64,000 nucleotides of DNA from DASRVA01 sp050732875. GTDB taxonomy: Bacteria; Gemmatimonadota; Gemmatimonadetes; JACCXV01; JAHWKZ01. The notes under the pieces were generated by a model, which was not told where the DNA came from, ran no database searches, and saw only the letters and a program-made list of their open reading frames with translations. Within the stretch, counting starts at the first letter, position 1; each line of letters starts with the position of its first letter. Shown here in pieces: positions 18,723 to 27,762 of this stretch. Made by a program: the position numbers and the translations under genes. The stretch covers positions 13,291-77,290 of the forward strand of contig JBOHRQ010000005.1 in the NCBI GenBank assembly GCA_050732875.1, written 5' to 3'.

Positions 18723-19586
18723 ATGGTCGATAAGACGGAGCTGCGGGAGCACTGGCGGGCGGCCGCTCCGGGATGGTTGATGCACGGTGACTTCGTCCGC
18801 GAGACGACGGAACCTGTCTCCCGGGCGATGATCGAGCGGGCGGCTCCGGTTCCGGGGGAGTGTTGGCTCGACGTGGCGGGCGGAGTGGGGGACCCGGCGC
18901 TCTACGTGGCCCTGGCCCTCGACGGCGGCGGGCAGGCCGTGGTCACGGACCTCGTGGTGGAGATGGCGGCAAAGTCGCGCGCGGTGGTACGGGAAGCGGC
19001 ACCTGCGCTCCGCGTCAGCGCCGTCGCCGCGTCCGCCGACGAGATGCCGTTCGAAGGCGCATTCGACGGACTCACCTGTCGCTTCGGGGTGATGTTCTTC
19101 CCCGAGCCTCTACCGGCGCTGGTGGCGCTTCGCCAGACGCTCAAGCCCGGCGGTCGCGGGGTTTTCGCGGTCTGGGCGGAGCGCGAACGGAACGCCTTTT
19201 TCCGCGAGGTGAGCGCGGCCGTGCTGGCCCGCTTCCCCGAGATGCCGGTCCCCGACCCCGACGAGCCCCACACCTTCCGCTTCTCTACCAAAGGCGAGCT
19301 CGCGGAGTTTCTGCGGATGGCGGGATGGACGCACGTGGGGGAAGCCGACCTCCCTTTCGTCATGTCATCGCGACGAACAGTCGATCAGTTCTGGGATCAC
19401 CTGACCGGGCTCAGCGTCGAGCTCCGCGGGCTGGTGAGCGAGATGCCTGCGGAAGAGGCTCGCAGCTTCCGCAGGGACATCGAGGATCGGGTGGCTCCGT
19501 TCTTCGAGAGCGGCTCGATGCGGCTCCCGGCCCATGCCCGGCTCGTATGGGGTCGGGCTCCCGGGGGGATCAGAGGCGTCGCGTAG
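18723..19586 (+). CDS. Class I SAM-dependent methyltransferase (UbiE-like)
   Basis: A 287-residue cytosolic methyltransferase. Motif I is CWLDVAGGVGDPALYVALAL, motif II ends in VVTDLVVEM, motif post-II contains SADEMPFEGAFDGLTCRFGVMFF and motif III LKPGGRGVFAVW, all of the Methyltransf_11/25 type. Residues before motif I (REHWRAAAPGW) resemble quinone methyltransferases, but no quinone pathway gene is adjacent, so the substrate is unknown. Its 3' end overlaps the convergent Nramp-like gene by 17 bases. Confidence 0.85.
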   Translation: MVDKTELREHWRAAAPGWLMHGDFVRETTEPVSRAMIERAAPVPGECWLDVAGGVGDPALYVALALDGGGQAVVTDLVVEMAAKSRAVVREAAPALRVSAVAASADEMPFEGAFDGLTCRFGVMFFPEPLPALVALRQTLKPGGRGVFAVWAERERNAFFREVSAAVLARFPEMPVPDPDEPHTFRFSTKGELAEFLRMAGWTHVGEADLPFVMSSRRTVDQFWDHLTGLSVELRGLVSEMPAEEARSFRRDIEDRVAPFFESGSMRLPAHARLVWGRAPGGIRGVA

Positions 19587-21303
19587 ATCGCCCGAGCCAC
19601 CCCGGTCCAAACGTCCGCGCCACCACCCACGCCAGTGAGGCCAGCCAGACCAGGTAGGCGACGAGGCGAACCGGGTGGAAGGCGATCGTCGTCACGACAT
19701 CACCCGTGAGACCGAGCCCGTGCTCGAGGACGAGGCGTGAGACCTGCTCGGCCGTGAACCATCCCCACAGGAAGATCGACCAGTACATGCCGACGAGCTT
19801 CCAGCGCGGCATCCTGAGACGGGGTGGCAGATGGCGTGTGTTCATGATCGCGATCACCGCCGTGAACAGATACATCGAGGCGATCGTGAACGGTCCGGCG
19901 ACGAGGACCAGGAAGTCGGGCTGGAGGGCCCCCAGGCTTTCGCCCCCCAGCCAGGAGAGGACGATGACGCCCATGCTGGCGAGGGCGAAGACGGTGAGGA
20001 GGAACAGGAACGTCCGCTTGAGCGTGAGCGTGGGCCGCCTCCGGCCGACTCGCTCGTAGAGGATGTCGCCGGTGATGCGGGTGACGGTGTCGACGATCCC
20101 GACCTGGGTCGAGAAGAGGACCAGCGCGCCCCCCAGGAGGAACACGATCTCGAGCCAGGCGCCACCCTGACGGCGGAGGATCTCGGCCTGCTCCATAACC
20201 ATGCCGGTCAGGTTGCCGGCCAGGTCGGCCCGCCCGGTCCCGACCGTCTCGGCGACCAGCAGGGTCGTGATCACGACGCTGAAAATGATCAGGACGACGA
20301 ACGTCACGAACAGCTCGCGCTCGGCCAGGGCCATCCAGCGGCGAAAGCGGGCCAGTGCGGTTGGCTGATCCGCGGAGAAGGCGAAGCCGCGCTCGCTCAC
20401 CGGCTCGTTCTGGCCACGGATCCCGGCGATCCGTCCCTGGTAGGCCCCCATCCCGAAGCCCTTGTCGCGGATCCAGAGCGACTGGGCGAGGAGAAGCGTC
20501 CCGCCAGTGCCGGCGTACGCAACGGCGATCAGGAGGGTCGGGAACTGATCCCCCGATAGAAGGTCACGCGGCACGCTGCCCACCGAAACCGCTCCCTTCG
20601 CCAGCTGCGCCACGTCCCCCGGGAGCACCCCGACCGCCACCAGCGCGATGAAGAGGAGGGGAAAGAAGACGATCACGAGGGCGATCTCGAACCGCTCCAG
20701 CGCGTTGTAGACGACGCGGGAGATCGCGAGCGCGCACCAGATGAAAGCCAGCATCGCCAGCGCGAGGGGCTGCCAGTCGGCGATCACCTGGCGGCCGGCC
20801 AGTAGGTTGACGCTGACCCGCGTGAAGTCGGCCGACTCGGCGGCCCAGCCCGGCCAGAAGAAGGAGACCAGGGTGGCGATCAGGAAGAACCAGGGCCAGA
20901 AGGGCTTTCGTGTGAGGCGGGCCATGCCGTTGAAGACAGACTCCCCGGTGGCCATCGTCCAGCGTTCGATCTCGCTGATCACGACGAACTGGCTCAGGAC
21001 CCCGACCCAGAACAGCCACCAGATCGAAAAGCCGTTGACGGCGACCAGGTTCGGCCACAGCAGGAACTCGCCCGCGCCCAGGCCGATTCCGAGCGCGATG
21101 ACCGACGGTCCCACCACGTCGCGCAGCTTGGGCACGCGGGGGACGTCGTCCAGGCGGTGGAAGGGCGGACCGGTGCCCGGGTCGGGGAAGTCCGGTGCCT
21201 CGGGAGCGTCGGGGAGAGCCGCCGTGTCGACCGGCCGGTAGATGCCTTCCCGAAAGAGGAGGCCTTCCTCAGGTGGGCAGATTATGTCGGGATCGTGGCG
21301 CAC
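19570..21303 (-). CDS. Nramp-related membrane transporter with divergent metal-site motifs
   Basis: A 577-residue protein with about 11-12 hydrophobic helices and the Nramp-like order of segments (VGPSVIALGIGLGAGEFLLWPNLVAVNG for helix 1; LLIAVAYAGTGGTLLLAQSLWIRDKGFG around helix 6). The DPGN of helix 1 and MPHN of helix 6 that bind manganese or iron in true Nramps are absent: helix 1 reads GLGAGE and helix 6 AYAGTGG. It may move a different ion or substrate. A ~60-residue hydrophilic N-terminus precedes helix 1. Divergent from the RND operon. Confidence 0.7.
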   Translation of the reverse strand: MRHDPDIICPPEEGLLFREGIYRPVDTAALPDAPEAPDFPDPGTGPPFHRLDDVPRVPKLRDVVGPSVIALGIGLGAGEFLLWPNLVAVNGFSIWWLFWVGVLSQFVVISEIERWTMATGESVFNGMARLTRKPFWPWFFLIATLVSFFWPGWAAESADFTRVSVNLLAGRQVIADWQPLALAMLAFIWCALAISRVVYNALERFEIALVIVFFPLLFIALVAVGVLPGDVAQLAKGAVSVGSVPRDLLSGDQFPTLLIAVAYAGTGGTLLLAQSLWIRDKGFGMGAYQGRIAGIRGQNEPVSERGFAFSADQPTALARFRRWMALAERELFVTFVVLIIFSVVITTLLVAETVGTGRADLAGNLTGMVMEQAEILRRQGGAWLEIVFLLGGALVLFSTQVGIVDTVTRITGDILYERVGRRRPTLTLKRTFLFLLTVFALASMGVIVLSWLGGESLGALQPDFLVLVAGPFTIASMYLFTAVIAIMNTRHLPPRLRMPRWKLVGMYWSIFLWGWFTAEQVSRLVLEHGLGLTGDVVTTIAFHPVRLVAYLVWLASLAWVVARTFGPGWLGRSTRRL

Positions 21304-21444
21304 GACGGCGGTCTACCCTAAACGGCTCGCTCGCCATCGCGCAAGCGTGCTCTTCAGGCGCACGATTCTTGCCTTCGAGCAATTTAGCGATACAGGGCCG
21401 TCATTCCGTGAGGTTCCAAACCGATAGCTGATTCGCGAGGAGGA

Positions 21445-22638
21445 ATGACCGCCTCCACTCGACAACGGCTGCGTGCGCGGGCATGGATCAGCCTGGTCCT
21501 TCTGGCTGGCTTGCTGATCGCCGCCACCCGCTGGCGTCTGCATGTCGACAGCGAGAAGAGGTTTGCGATCGGAGCGGCGGTCGAGCCTGGATTGCCTGTC
21601 CCCGCGGCCGAGGGCCTGGCCATTCCCGTCGCGGTCGACACCGTGCGTCAGGGCTCGCTCATCCTCCAAGTGTCGGCCACCGGACAGACCGAGGCCTCCG
21701 ACCGGGCGACGGTGGCGGCGCGTGTGGCGGGGCGGATCGCGGCCCTGCCGGTCACGGAGAGCGATCCGGTCGGCCGTGGGCAGGTCGTAGCCCGGATGGA
21801 CGCCCGCGAGTACGTGTTGGCGGTTCGACAGGTCGAGGCCGAGCTGGCCGAGGCCGAAGCCCGCTACCGCGAGATGACGCTCTTCGACGACCGGATCGAG
21901 GATCCCGCGATCCTCGGTGAGCGGACTCAGGCGGCGCGCGCCAAGAGCGGTCTCGACCGCGCCGAGATTGCACTGAGCCGCGCCCAACTCGACCTGGCCA
22001 ACACGGCGCTCACCGCCCCCTTCGCCGGTCACGTGGCGAACGTGCTCGTGGGCGAGGGAGGGTACGTGGCGTCAGGGGAGGAGATCCTGAGCGTTGTCGA
22101 CGTCGACCCCGTCCTGGTCGAGGTCCAGGTCGTGGAGAGCGAGCTTCGTTGGCTCGCGGAAGGGGGAATGGCCGCGATCACAGTGGCCGCCTTCCCCGAC
22201 AGCACCTTCCGCGGACGGATCCGATCCATCAACCCGGTCGTCGACCCCGAGACCCGGACCGCCCGTGTCACGGTCGTGCTCGCCAACCCGGATGGGCGGA
22301 TCCTGCCCGGCATGTTCGCCCGGGTGAGCCTGGAAGGCCGGGCATTCGAGGACCGTATCATGGTCCCCAAGGAAGCCATCGTCGAGCGCGACGATCGGAC
22401 GCTCGTCTTCGTGTTGGAGCCGATCCCCGACGGGCCGCCCGGCTTGGGGCTCGTCAAATGGGTCTACGTCACGACTGGGCTCGCGAACGATCGCTACGTA
22501 GAGCTGGTCGAGAGGGAGGAGACCGAGATCCCTGAACCGCGGTCATTGGTCATCACAGGCGGAAACTACACCCTGATCCACGATGCCCGAGTGCGGATTG
22601 CTTCCGACGCGGGCATGGCGGAAGAGGAAGGGCCTTGA
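21445..22638 (+). CDS. RND efflux periplasmic adaptor subunit (membrane fusion protein)
   Basis: A 397-residue HlyD/AcrA-type adaptor: an N-terminal membrane anchor (WISLVLLAGLLIAATRW), a first lipoyl half (VSATGQTEASDRATVAARVAGRIAALPVTESDPVGRGQVVARMD), a helical hairpin (about residues 120-180), second lipoyl half (TAPFAGHVANVLVGEGGYV), beta-barrel and membrane-proximal domains. It links the inner-membrane pumps to the TolC-like channel encoded downstream. GAGGAGG lies almost against ATG 21445 (short spacing). The adaptor is separated from the rest of its operon by an opposing gene pair at 22639-23099. Confidence 0.92.
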   Translation: MTASTRQRLRARAWISLVLLAGLLIAATRWRLHVDSEKRFAIGAAVEPGLPVPAAEGLAIPVAVDTVRQGSLILQVSATGQTEASDRATVAARVAGRIAALPVTESDPVGRGQVVARMDAREYVLAVRQVEAELAEAEARYREMTLFDDRIEDPAILGERTQAARAKSGLDRAEIALSRAQLDLANTALTAPFAGHVANVLVGEGGYVASGEEILSVVDVDPVLVEVQVVESELRWLAEGGMAAITVAAFPDSTFRGRIRSINPVVDPETRTARVTVVLANPDGRILPGMFARVSLEGRAFEDRIMVPKEAIVERDDRTLVFVLEPIPDGPPGLGLVKWVYVTTGLANDRYVELVEREETEIPEPRSLVITGGNYTLIHDARVRIASDAGMAEEEGP

Positions 22639-22863
22639 TCAGGCGGGCGTGGCAGTCCGTGGAGCGCGCGCTGGGAGGGACGAGAGCTGGAGCTGGGTCA
22701 GATCGGTTCGCTCACTGGCATGATCGATCTCGATGCCGACCACTTCACCCGCCGCGTTCAGATCGAGGATGATATCCCGTGCAACCTCACGCGCATCTGC
22801 ACCAGATCCCTCTCGAAGCTCGATATAAAGTGTATCCGTCTCGGAGTAGTAATCGAAGCGCAT
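22639..22863 (-). CDS. DUF2283-family small protein
   Basis: A 74-residue protein: MRFDYYSETDTLYIELREG...VARDIILDLNAAGEVVGIEIDHASE is the DUF2283 pattern (a D..tD.LYI start and a vvGiEi.ds centre). DUF2283 genes often sit beside a small DUF4258 gene, as here: its start is two bases after the partner's stop. The pair is often treated as a putative toxin-antitoxin module but activity is not established. It lies antisense in the gap between the efflux adaptor and TolC-like genes, touching the adaptor stop at 22638. Confidence 0.75.
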   Translation of the reverse strand: MRFDYYSETDTLYIELREGSGADAREVARDIILDLNAAGEVVGIEIDHASERTDLTQLQLSSLPARAPRTATPA

Positions 22864-22865
22864 CC

Positions 22866-23099
22866 TTACCTCGGCTTGAAGCCTCTGTCTGGGAAGGCGG
22901 TGTGGACCGTCTCCCCGTCCTCCAAAGTTACGACCCGCAAGTATTTACCGAGTTCCTTCACGTAAAACCAGTGCCGAACTCTCCCATCTTCCTGAACTTC
23001 CTTGTACTCGGGATTCTGGATCGCTCTCTGACACCATTGCAGCTGAATGTAGGGGCGTTGCTGGAGGACACGGTGCTCGAAGTATCGGGTCCACTTCAC
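22866..23099 (-). CDS. DUF4258-like small protein
   Basis: About 77 residues: VKWTRYFEHRVLQQRPYIQLQWCQRAIQNPEYKEVQEDGRVRHWFYVKELGKYLRVVTLEDGETVHTAFPDRGFKP. The H-x-R near the start, the NPEYxExQEDGRxRHWxYVxE centre and the late TAFPDR are typical of DUF4258/RelE-like neighbours of DUF2283. The GTG at 23097-23099 is taken as start because farther upstream the frame is antisense to the TolC-like signal peptide; there is no clear Shine-Dalgarno. Divergent from the TolC-like gene with about 30 bases between. Confidence 0.6.
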   Translation of the reverse strand: MKWTRYFEHRVLQQRPYIQLQWCQRAIQNPEYKEVQEDGRVRHWFYVKELGKYLRVVTLEDGETVHTAFPDRGFKPR

Positions 23100-23131
23100 A
23101 TGAATCGTCTTGATGCAAGCCTGGAACCAGA

Positions 23132-24550
23132 ATGTTGAGATTGTCGAGGGTGCGATATCTGTTCGTCGCGGCTTTCGCGATTGTAGCGCCGCCGGCGAAT
23201 CACGCATTCGCACAGGAACCAGCCATCAACGCTACGACGGCGAACTCGATCTTCACCCTCGCGCACGCCCTCGAACTCGCCGGCCACCATAATCCCGACA
23301 TCGTCCAAGCGGGGAACGCGGTCGGTGCGAGCGGCGCCGAGCGGCTGGCTGCTCGGGCCGCTTTCCTGCCGAGCGTCAGCGCTTCGACATCCTTCGACGT
23401 GACTCGCGTCAAGGCTTTTACGACGACGGACGTGTTCGGCGACCCGGCCGAGCGCGAGGAGGCGGTGGAGGCGACGACGCGTGGAGCACGCCAGGGGGTC
23501 TTCCTCGACCTCACGCTGTTCGACGGGGGCGAAACCCTGGCTGGGGCACGTGCAGCGGGGGCTAGGTACGAGGCAGCTCAGGCTGCCGTGGGAGCAACCG
23601 TGAACCGGGTCCGGGCCGACGTGGCACGTGCCTACTTCGACCTTCTCGAGCGGCTGGCGACGACCAATGTGGAGCGTGAGATCCTGGAGGCGCGCCAGCG
23701 CGACGTCGAGACGACGAAGCGGCTCTTTCGCGTGGTGGCGGCGGACCAGATCGACGTGTTGGGGGCTCGGATCAAGGCCCGTCGGCAGGAGGCGGCGGTG
23801 GCGACCGCTGAGGAATCTGCCGTGGCGGCCCGACTCGAGCTAAGCCGTGTCGTGGGAACCGAGATCGATTCTGAGGCGCAGCTGGAGGTCCCATTCGAGC
23901 CATTCGATCCCGAATCTCTGGATGTAGAGGAGCTCGTCAGGGAAGCGCTCGCCTCGCATCCCGAGATCGAAGGACTGGCATCCGATCTCGACGCTGCCGA
24001 CGCCGAGACTTGGGACGACGGCTGGCTCGCCTATCTCCCGCAGGTCTCGGCCACGGCGGCCTATCGTCGGAGCGAGTTCGGCGGCACCGCGCAGCCACTC
24101 TTCGAGCTGGATCCGCGCGACACTGCGTACTCGTTCGGCCTGCAGCTGACGCTCCCCCTCTTCGACCGGCTCGCCCGGCACGTCGAGCGGGCGCGGGCGA
24201 GCACGACGGCCGCCGAGGCGCGGGAGGCGCTCCGCGCGAGGCGCCTCCAGGCCGAGACCGAGGTCCACTCGCGCTTCCTCGATCTGCGCGCCGCGTGGCG
24301 TGATCTACGGCTCGAAGAGGAGACGACGGCGATGGCCCGCGAGCGCTCCGAGCTCGCGCGCGAGAAGTATGAGATCGGAGCCATCGATTTCACCCGACTC
24401 CAGGAGGTGGTGGACGACGCGACGGCGGCCGAGCGGGCGCTGGTCCAGCGGCGGTTCGGCTACTATCGGGCGATGGCCGAGCTCGAGCGCGCGGTGGGCC
24501 GGCCGATCGCTCTGCCCTCGGCCGGAGGAGCGGAGCCAGGCGATCCGTGA
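23132..24550 (+). CDS. TolC-family outer-membrane efflux protein
   Basis: A 472-residue outer-membrane factor with a signal peptide (VRYLFVAAFAIVAPPANHAFAQ) and two long coiled OEP repeats: ALELAGHHNPDIVQAGNAVGASGAERLAARAAFLPSVSAS at the first and VREALASHPEIEGLASDLDAADAETWDDGWLAYLPQVSATAAY at the second, the usual duplicated structure. The trimer would form the exit duct for the two RND pumps. Its TGA overlaps the next GTG as GTGA (24547-24550). Confidence 0.92.
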   Translation: MLRLSRVRYLFVAAFAIVAPPANHAFAQEPAINATTANSIFTLAHALELAGHHNPDIVQAGNAVGASGAERLAARAAFLPSVSASTSFDVTRVKAFTTTDVFGDPAEREEAVEATTRGARQGVFLDLTLFDGGETLAGARAAGARYEAAQAAVGATVNRVRADVARAYFDLLERLATTNVEREILEARQRDVETTKRLFRVVAADQIDVLGARIKARRQEAAVATAEESAVAARLELSRVVGTEIDSEAQLEVPFEPFDPESLDVEELVREALASHPEIEGLASDLDAADAETWDDGWLAYLPQVSATAAYRRSEFGGTAQPLFELDPRDTAYSFGLQLTLPLFDRLARHVERARASTTAAEAREALRARRLQAETEVHSRFLDLRAAWRDLRLEEETTAMARERSELAREKYEIGAIDFTRLQEVVDDATAAERALVQRRFGYYRAMAELERAVGRPIALPSAGGAEPGDP

Positions 24551-27500
24551 GCCTCCCCGGGCTCGCCGTCCGCCGGCCGGTCGCCGTCGCGATGTTCTTC
24601 CTCGCGGTAACCCTGATCGGCGCAGTCAGTCTCTTCCGTATGCCGGTCTCACTTCTCCCCGAGGTCGCCTATCCGCGCCTGGTCGTCTGGACGGCCATCC
24701 CCGATGTCGCCCCCGTCGAGGTCGAACGCTACGTGACCGAGCCGATCGAGGCGGCGCTCTCGGCGGTCCCCGGAGTGCTCGCGATCGAGAGCGTGTCGGC
24801 CGAGGGGCGGTCGCTCGTCACCGTGCGCTTCCCATGGGGGACGGACATGGAGTTCGCCCAGCTCCACGTCCGGGAGCGGCTCGACAACCTGGCCGGGACG
24901 CTGCCCCAGGGGGCCGAGCGGCCGACCATCCTGAGGATCGATCCCGGGGCCGAGCCGATCCTGATCGCGAGCGCGATGGCGGCGCGGGCCGTATCGACGG
25001 CTGCAGGGACTCCGCCGCCGGCCGCGGCACAGACGGGCCAGGCGACCGTCGAAGGCCAGCCCGACGAGGTGGAGCCATCCCGACCCACGGTCAGCCTCCG
25101 CGAGATCGAGCGGCTCACCGAGACCGTCTTCCGGCGGCGCCTGGAGCAGCTCGAAGGCGTGGGGCGGGTGACGGTCGTGGGCGGCGCCGAGCGGGAGATC
25201 CGGGTCGACGTGGACCCGGCGCGGCTCGAGGCTCACGGTCTCTCCATCGAGGACGTGGCCACGTCGCTCGACCAGGCCAACGCCTCGGCTCCGGGCGGAA
25301 CGATTCGCCGTGGCCGGCACCGCTATGCCCTCCGGGCGCTCGGCGAGCTGACCACCCTGGATGAGGTGGCGCAGGTTGTCGTGGCGAGCGGTCCCCGGGG
25401 CGGGACGATCACGGTCGCGGACGTGGCGACCGTCGCCGACAGCGTGGCCGAGCGGGACGCGGCCGCGTACCTGGACGGCCGGCCCTCGATCGGACTCCTG
25501 GTCTACAAGGAGAGCGGGGCCAACACCGTGACCGCCGCAGGCCGGGTCGAGGAGACGTTCGATCAGCTGGAGCGCCAGTTCGCGGGGATCGACCTGACGA
25601 CGGTGACCGGTCAGGCCGGATTCATTACGTCCGCCATCCGCAACGTGGTCTGGGCGCTCGTTCTGGGCGGACTCCTCGCCTATCTGGTCCTCTTTCCCTT
25701 TCTGAGGGACCCGCGCTGGCCCGGGGTTCTCGCGCTCGCGATCCCGATCTCGGTCGTGGCGGCCTTCGTGCCCCTCTATTTCAGCGGGGTCTCGCTCGAC
25801 ATCATGAGCTTGGGCGGGCTCGCCCTCGGGGTCGGGATGCTGGTCGATGCCTCGATCGTGGTGCTGGAGAACGTCTTCCGGCACCGGGAACAGGGACTCC
25901 CCGCCGATGCCGCGGCGATCCGTGGCGCCGAGGAGGTGCAGGGAGCGATCACCGCGTCCACGCTTACGACGATCGCCGTGTTCGGGCCCATCCTCTACGT
26001 CTCGGGACTGGCGGGCGCGCTCTTCGAGGAGCTCGCGCTCGCGGTGACCTTCTCGCTCCTGGCCTCGCTTCTGGTCGCGCTCACCCTGCTTCCCGTCCTG
26101 GCCGCGCGGCTTGGGGCGCGGGGCGACCGGACGGAATCCGGCGATCGGCGGGAGACAAATCCGGGCGTGGATCCCGCGAGCCCTGGAGAAGAAGGCGGGG
26201 GTCCCCTCCACCACTGGCTCGCGCGCTTCGAGGCCGGATTCGCCCGGATCGCGGCCGCCTACGAGCGGTCGCTCGCCCGGGCCCTCGACAGGCCGCGGAG
26301 GGTCCTGGCGTGGACGGGGGGCGCCCTCGCCCTGACCTTGATCGTGGCCCTTCTCCTTCCGCGAGACGTCCTTCCCGAGGTGGACCAGCGCGCCTTCACG
26401 GGGCGGCTGACGCTTGCGCCAGGGACCCCCATCGAGCGGACCGAGAAGATCGCGCTCGGGATGGACGATTGGCTCCGCGATCAGCCGGAGGTCGAGGCCG
26501 TCCTGACGCGGGTCGGCTTGGCCTCGGCCGCCGAGGCGGCACGGGCCGGGGAGCGAGGCTCGAACACGGCCGTCCTCGATGTCCGGCTGGGACCGGACGG
26601 CTCCTCGACCCGCGACGTCATGGCGCGGCTTCGCGAGGCGTTCGACGACCTTCCGTCCGGAGCCCTCGCCCTGGAAACGGGGGGTGCGACCGAGCTCGGG
26701 ACCGTTCTCGGGACCGCCGAGGCGGATCTGGTGGTCGATGTGCGGGGCGAGAATCGGGAAGGCGTCGGTCTCATCGCCGGGGAGACCGTGCGGCGACTGG
26801 CCGCTCTCCCCATGCTGGCGGATGTGGGCTCGGGGCTCGAGCAGGGCCATCCGGAGATCCGGGTCTCGCTCGATCGGGATGCGATCGCCCGCCACGGACT
26901 GGGGGTCCAGGAGGTCGTCTCGACACTGACCGACCGGACGCGCGGCCGGATCGCCACGCAGTTCGTGGACTTCGATCGCCGGGTGCCGGTCGTCGTCCGG
27001 GCGGGCGAAGCGGAGCGCCGGGATCTGGACCGGGTCCTGGGCGGCTCGGTGGATGGAGTTCCGCTCCGGCTCCTGGTCGAAGTCGAAGAAACGGCCGGAC
27101 CGACAGCGATCCGCCGCGAGAACCAAGAGCGGATTGTCCCGGTCACGGCCGACGTCGTGGAGGGCGGGCTCTCGGGAGCGATCGGGACCGTCGAGGAAGC
27201 GCTCCGTGATCTCGATCTCCCGCCGGGCGTGAGGCTCGAGGTGGGAGGCGGCGGCGAGGAGCTCCGACGGAGCTTCCGCGGGCTCGCCTTCGCGTTCCTC
27301 CTGGCGCTCCTTCTCGTGTTCATGATCCTGGCCGCCCAGTTCGAGTCGCTGGTCCTGCCGTTCGTCGTCCTCCTCGCCGTGCCGCTCTCCCTGATCGGCG
27401 CCATCCTCCTCCTCGCCCTCGCGGGGAGCGGCCTCAACACGATGAGCCTGATCGGGATCGTGGTCCTGGTCGGGATCGCCGTCAACGACGCGATCGTCAA

Positions 27501-27762
27501 AGTCGACTTCATCCAGCAGGCGCGGGCCGCTGGCGCCCCCGTGCGGGCGGCGATCGAGGAGGCCGGCCGGGCGCGGCTCCGGCCGATCGTGATGACCTCG
27601 GTGACCACGATCCTGGGCCTCCTCCCGATGGCGATCGGGTTGGGCAGCGGGGCCGAGCTCCGTTCCCCCCTCGCGATCGCGGTGATCGGCGGCCTGATCA
27701 CCTCGACGGCTCTCACCCTGTTCGTCGTCCCCGTCTTCTACCAATGGGCCGTCCGGTCGTGA
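24547..27762 (+). CDS. RND efflux pump inner-membrane subunit 1
   Basis: A 1071-residue AcrB-type transporter with the standard 12-helix, two-loop layout. N-terminal RRPVAVAMFFLAVTLIGAVSLFRMPVSLLPEV is the usual first helix and LLPxVxxPxxxVxT strand. The helix-4 proton-relay stretch is GVGMLVDASIVVLENV, with one Asp rather than the DD of AcrB, and helix 10 reads GIAVNDAIVKVDF. This replaces the AcrB Lys with Asn-Asp, as in other soil RND families. The start overlaps tolC and the end overlaps the second pump by 19 bases, so the three are one transcriptional unit. Confidence 0.92.
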   Translation: MSLPGLAVRRPVAVAMFFLAVTLIGAVSLFRMPVSLLPEVAYPRLVVWTAIPDVAPVEVERYVTEPIEAALSAVPGVLAIESVSAEGRSLVTVRFPWGTDMEFAQLHVRERLDNLAGTLPQGAERPTILRIDPGAEPILIASAMAARAVSTAAGTPPPAAAQTGQATVEGQPDEVEPSRPTVSLREIERLTETVFRRRLEQLEGVGRVTVVGGAEREIRVDVDPARLEAHGLSIEDVATSLDQANASAPGGTIRRGRHRYALRALGELTTLDEVAQVVVASGPRGGTITVADVATVADSVAERDAAAYLDGRPSIGLLVYKESGANTVTAAGRVEETFDQLERQFAGIDLTTVTGQAGFITSAIRNVVWALVLGGLLAYLVLFPFLRDPRWPGVLALAIPISVVAAFVPLYFSGVSLDIMSLGGLALGVGMLVDASIVVLENVFRHREQGLPADAAAIRGAEEVQGAITASTLTTIAVFGPILYVSGLAGALFEELALAVTFSLLASLLVALTLLPVLAARLGARGDRTESGDRRETNPGVDPASPGEEGGGPLHHWLARFEAGFARIAAAYERSLARALDRPRRVLAWTGGALALTLIVALLLPRDVLPEVDQRAFTGRLTLAPGTPIERTEKIALGMDDWLRDQPEVEAVLTRVGLASAAEAARAGERGSNTAVLDVRLGPDGSSTRDVMARLREAFDDLPSGALALETGGATELGTVLGTAEADLVVDVRGENREGVGLIAGETVRRLAALPMLADVGSGLEQGHPEIRVSLDRDAIARHGLGVQEVVSTLTDRTRGRIATQFVDFDRRVPVVVRAGEAERRDLDRVLGGSVDGVPLRLLVEVEETAGPTAIRRENQERIVPVTADVVEGGLSGAIGTVEEALRDLDLPPGVRLEVGGGGEELRRSFRGLAFAFLLALLLVFMILAAQFESLVLPFVVLLAVPLSLIGAILLLALAGSGLNTMSLIGIVVLVGIAVNDAIVKVDFIQQARAAGAPVRAAIEEAGRARLRPIVMTSVTTILGLLPMAIGLGSGAELRSPLAIAVIGGLITSTALTLFVVPVFYQWAVRS

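Noticed and set aside
24649..27744. A 1031-codon open frame antisense to RND pump 1
   Set aside because: It is the complement of a strongly matching RND gene; composition is Arg/Asp/His-rich with no domain, as expected for a shadow in GC-rich DNA. Similar long antisense frames at 12932-14785 and 56482-58788 were rejected on the same ground.
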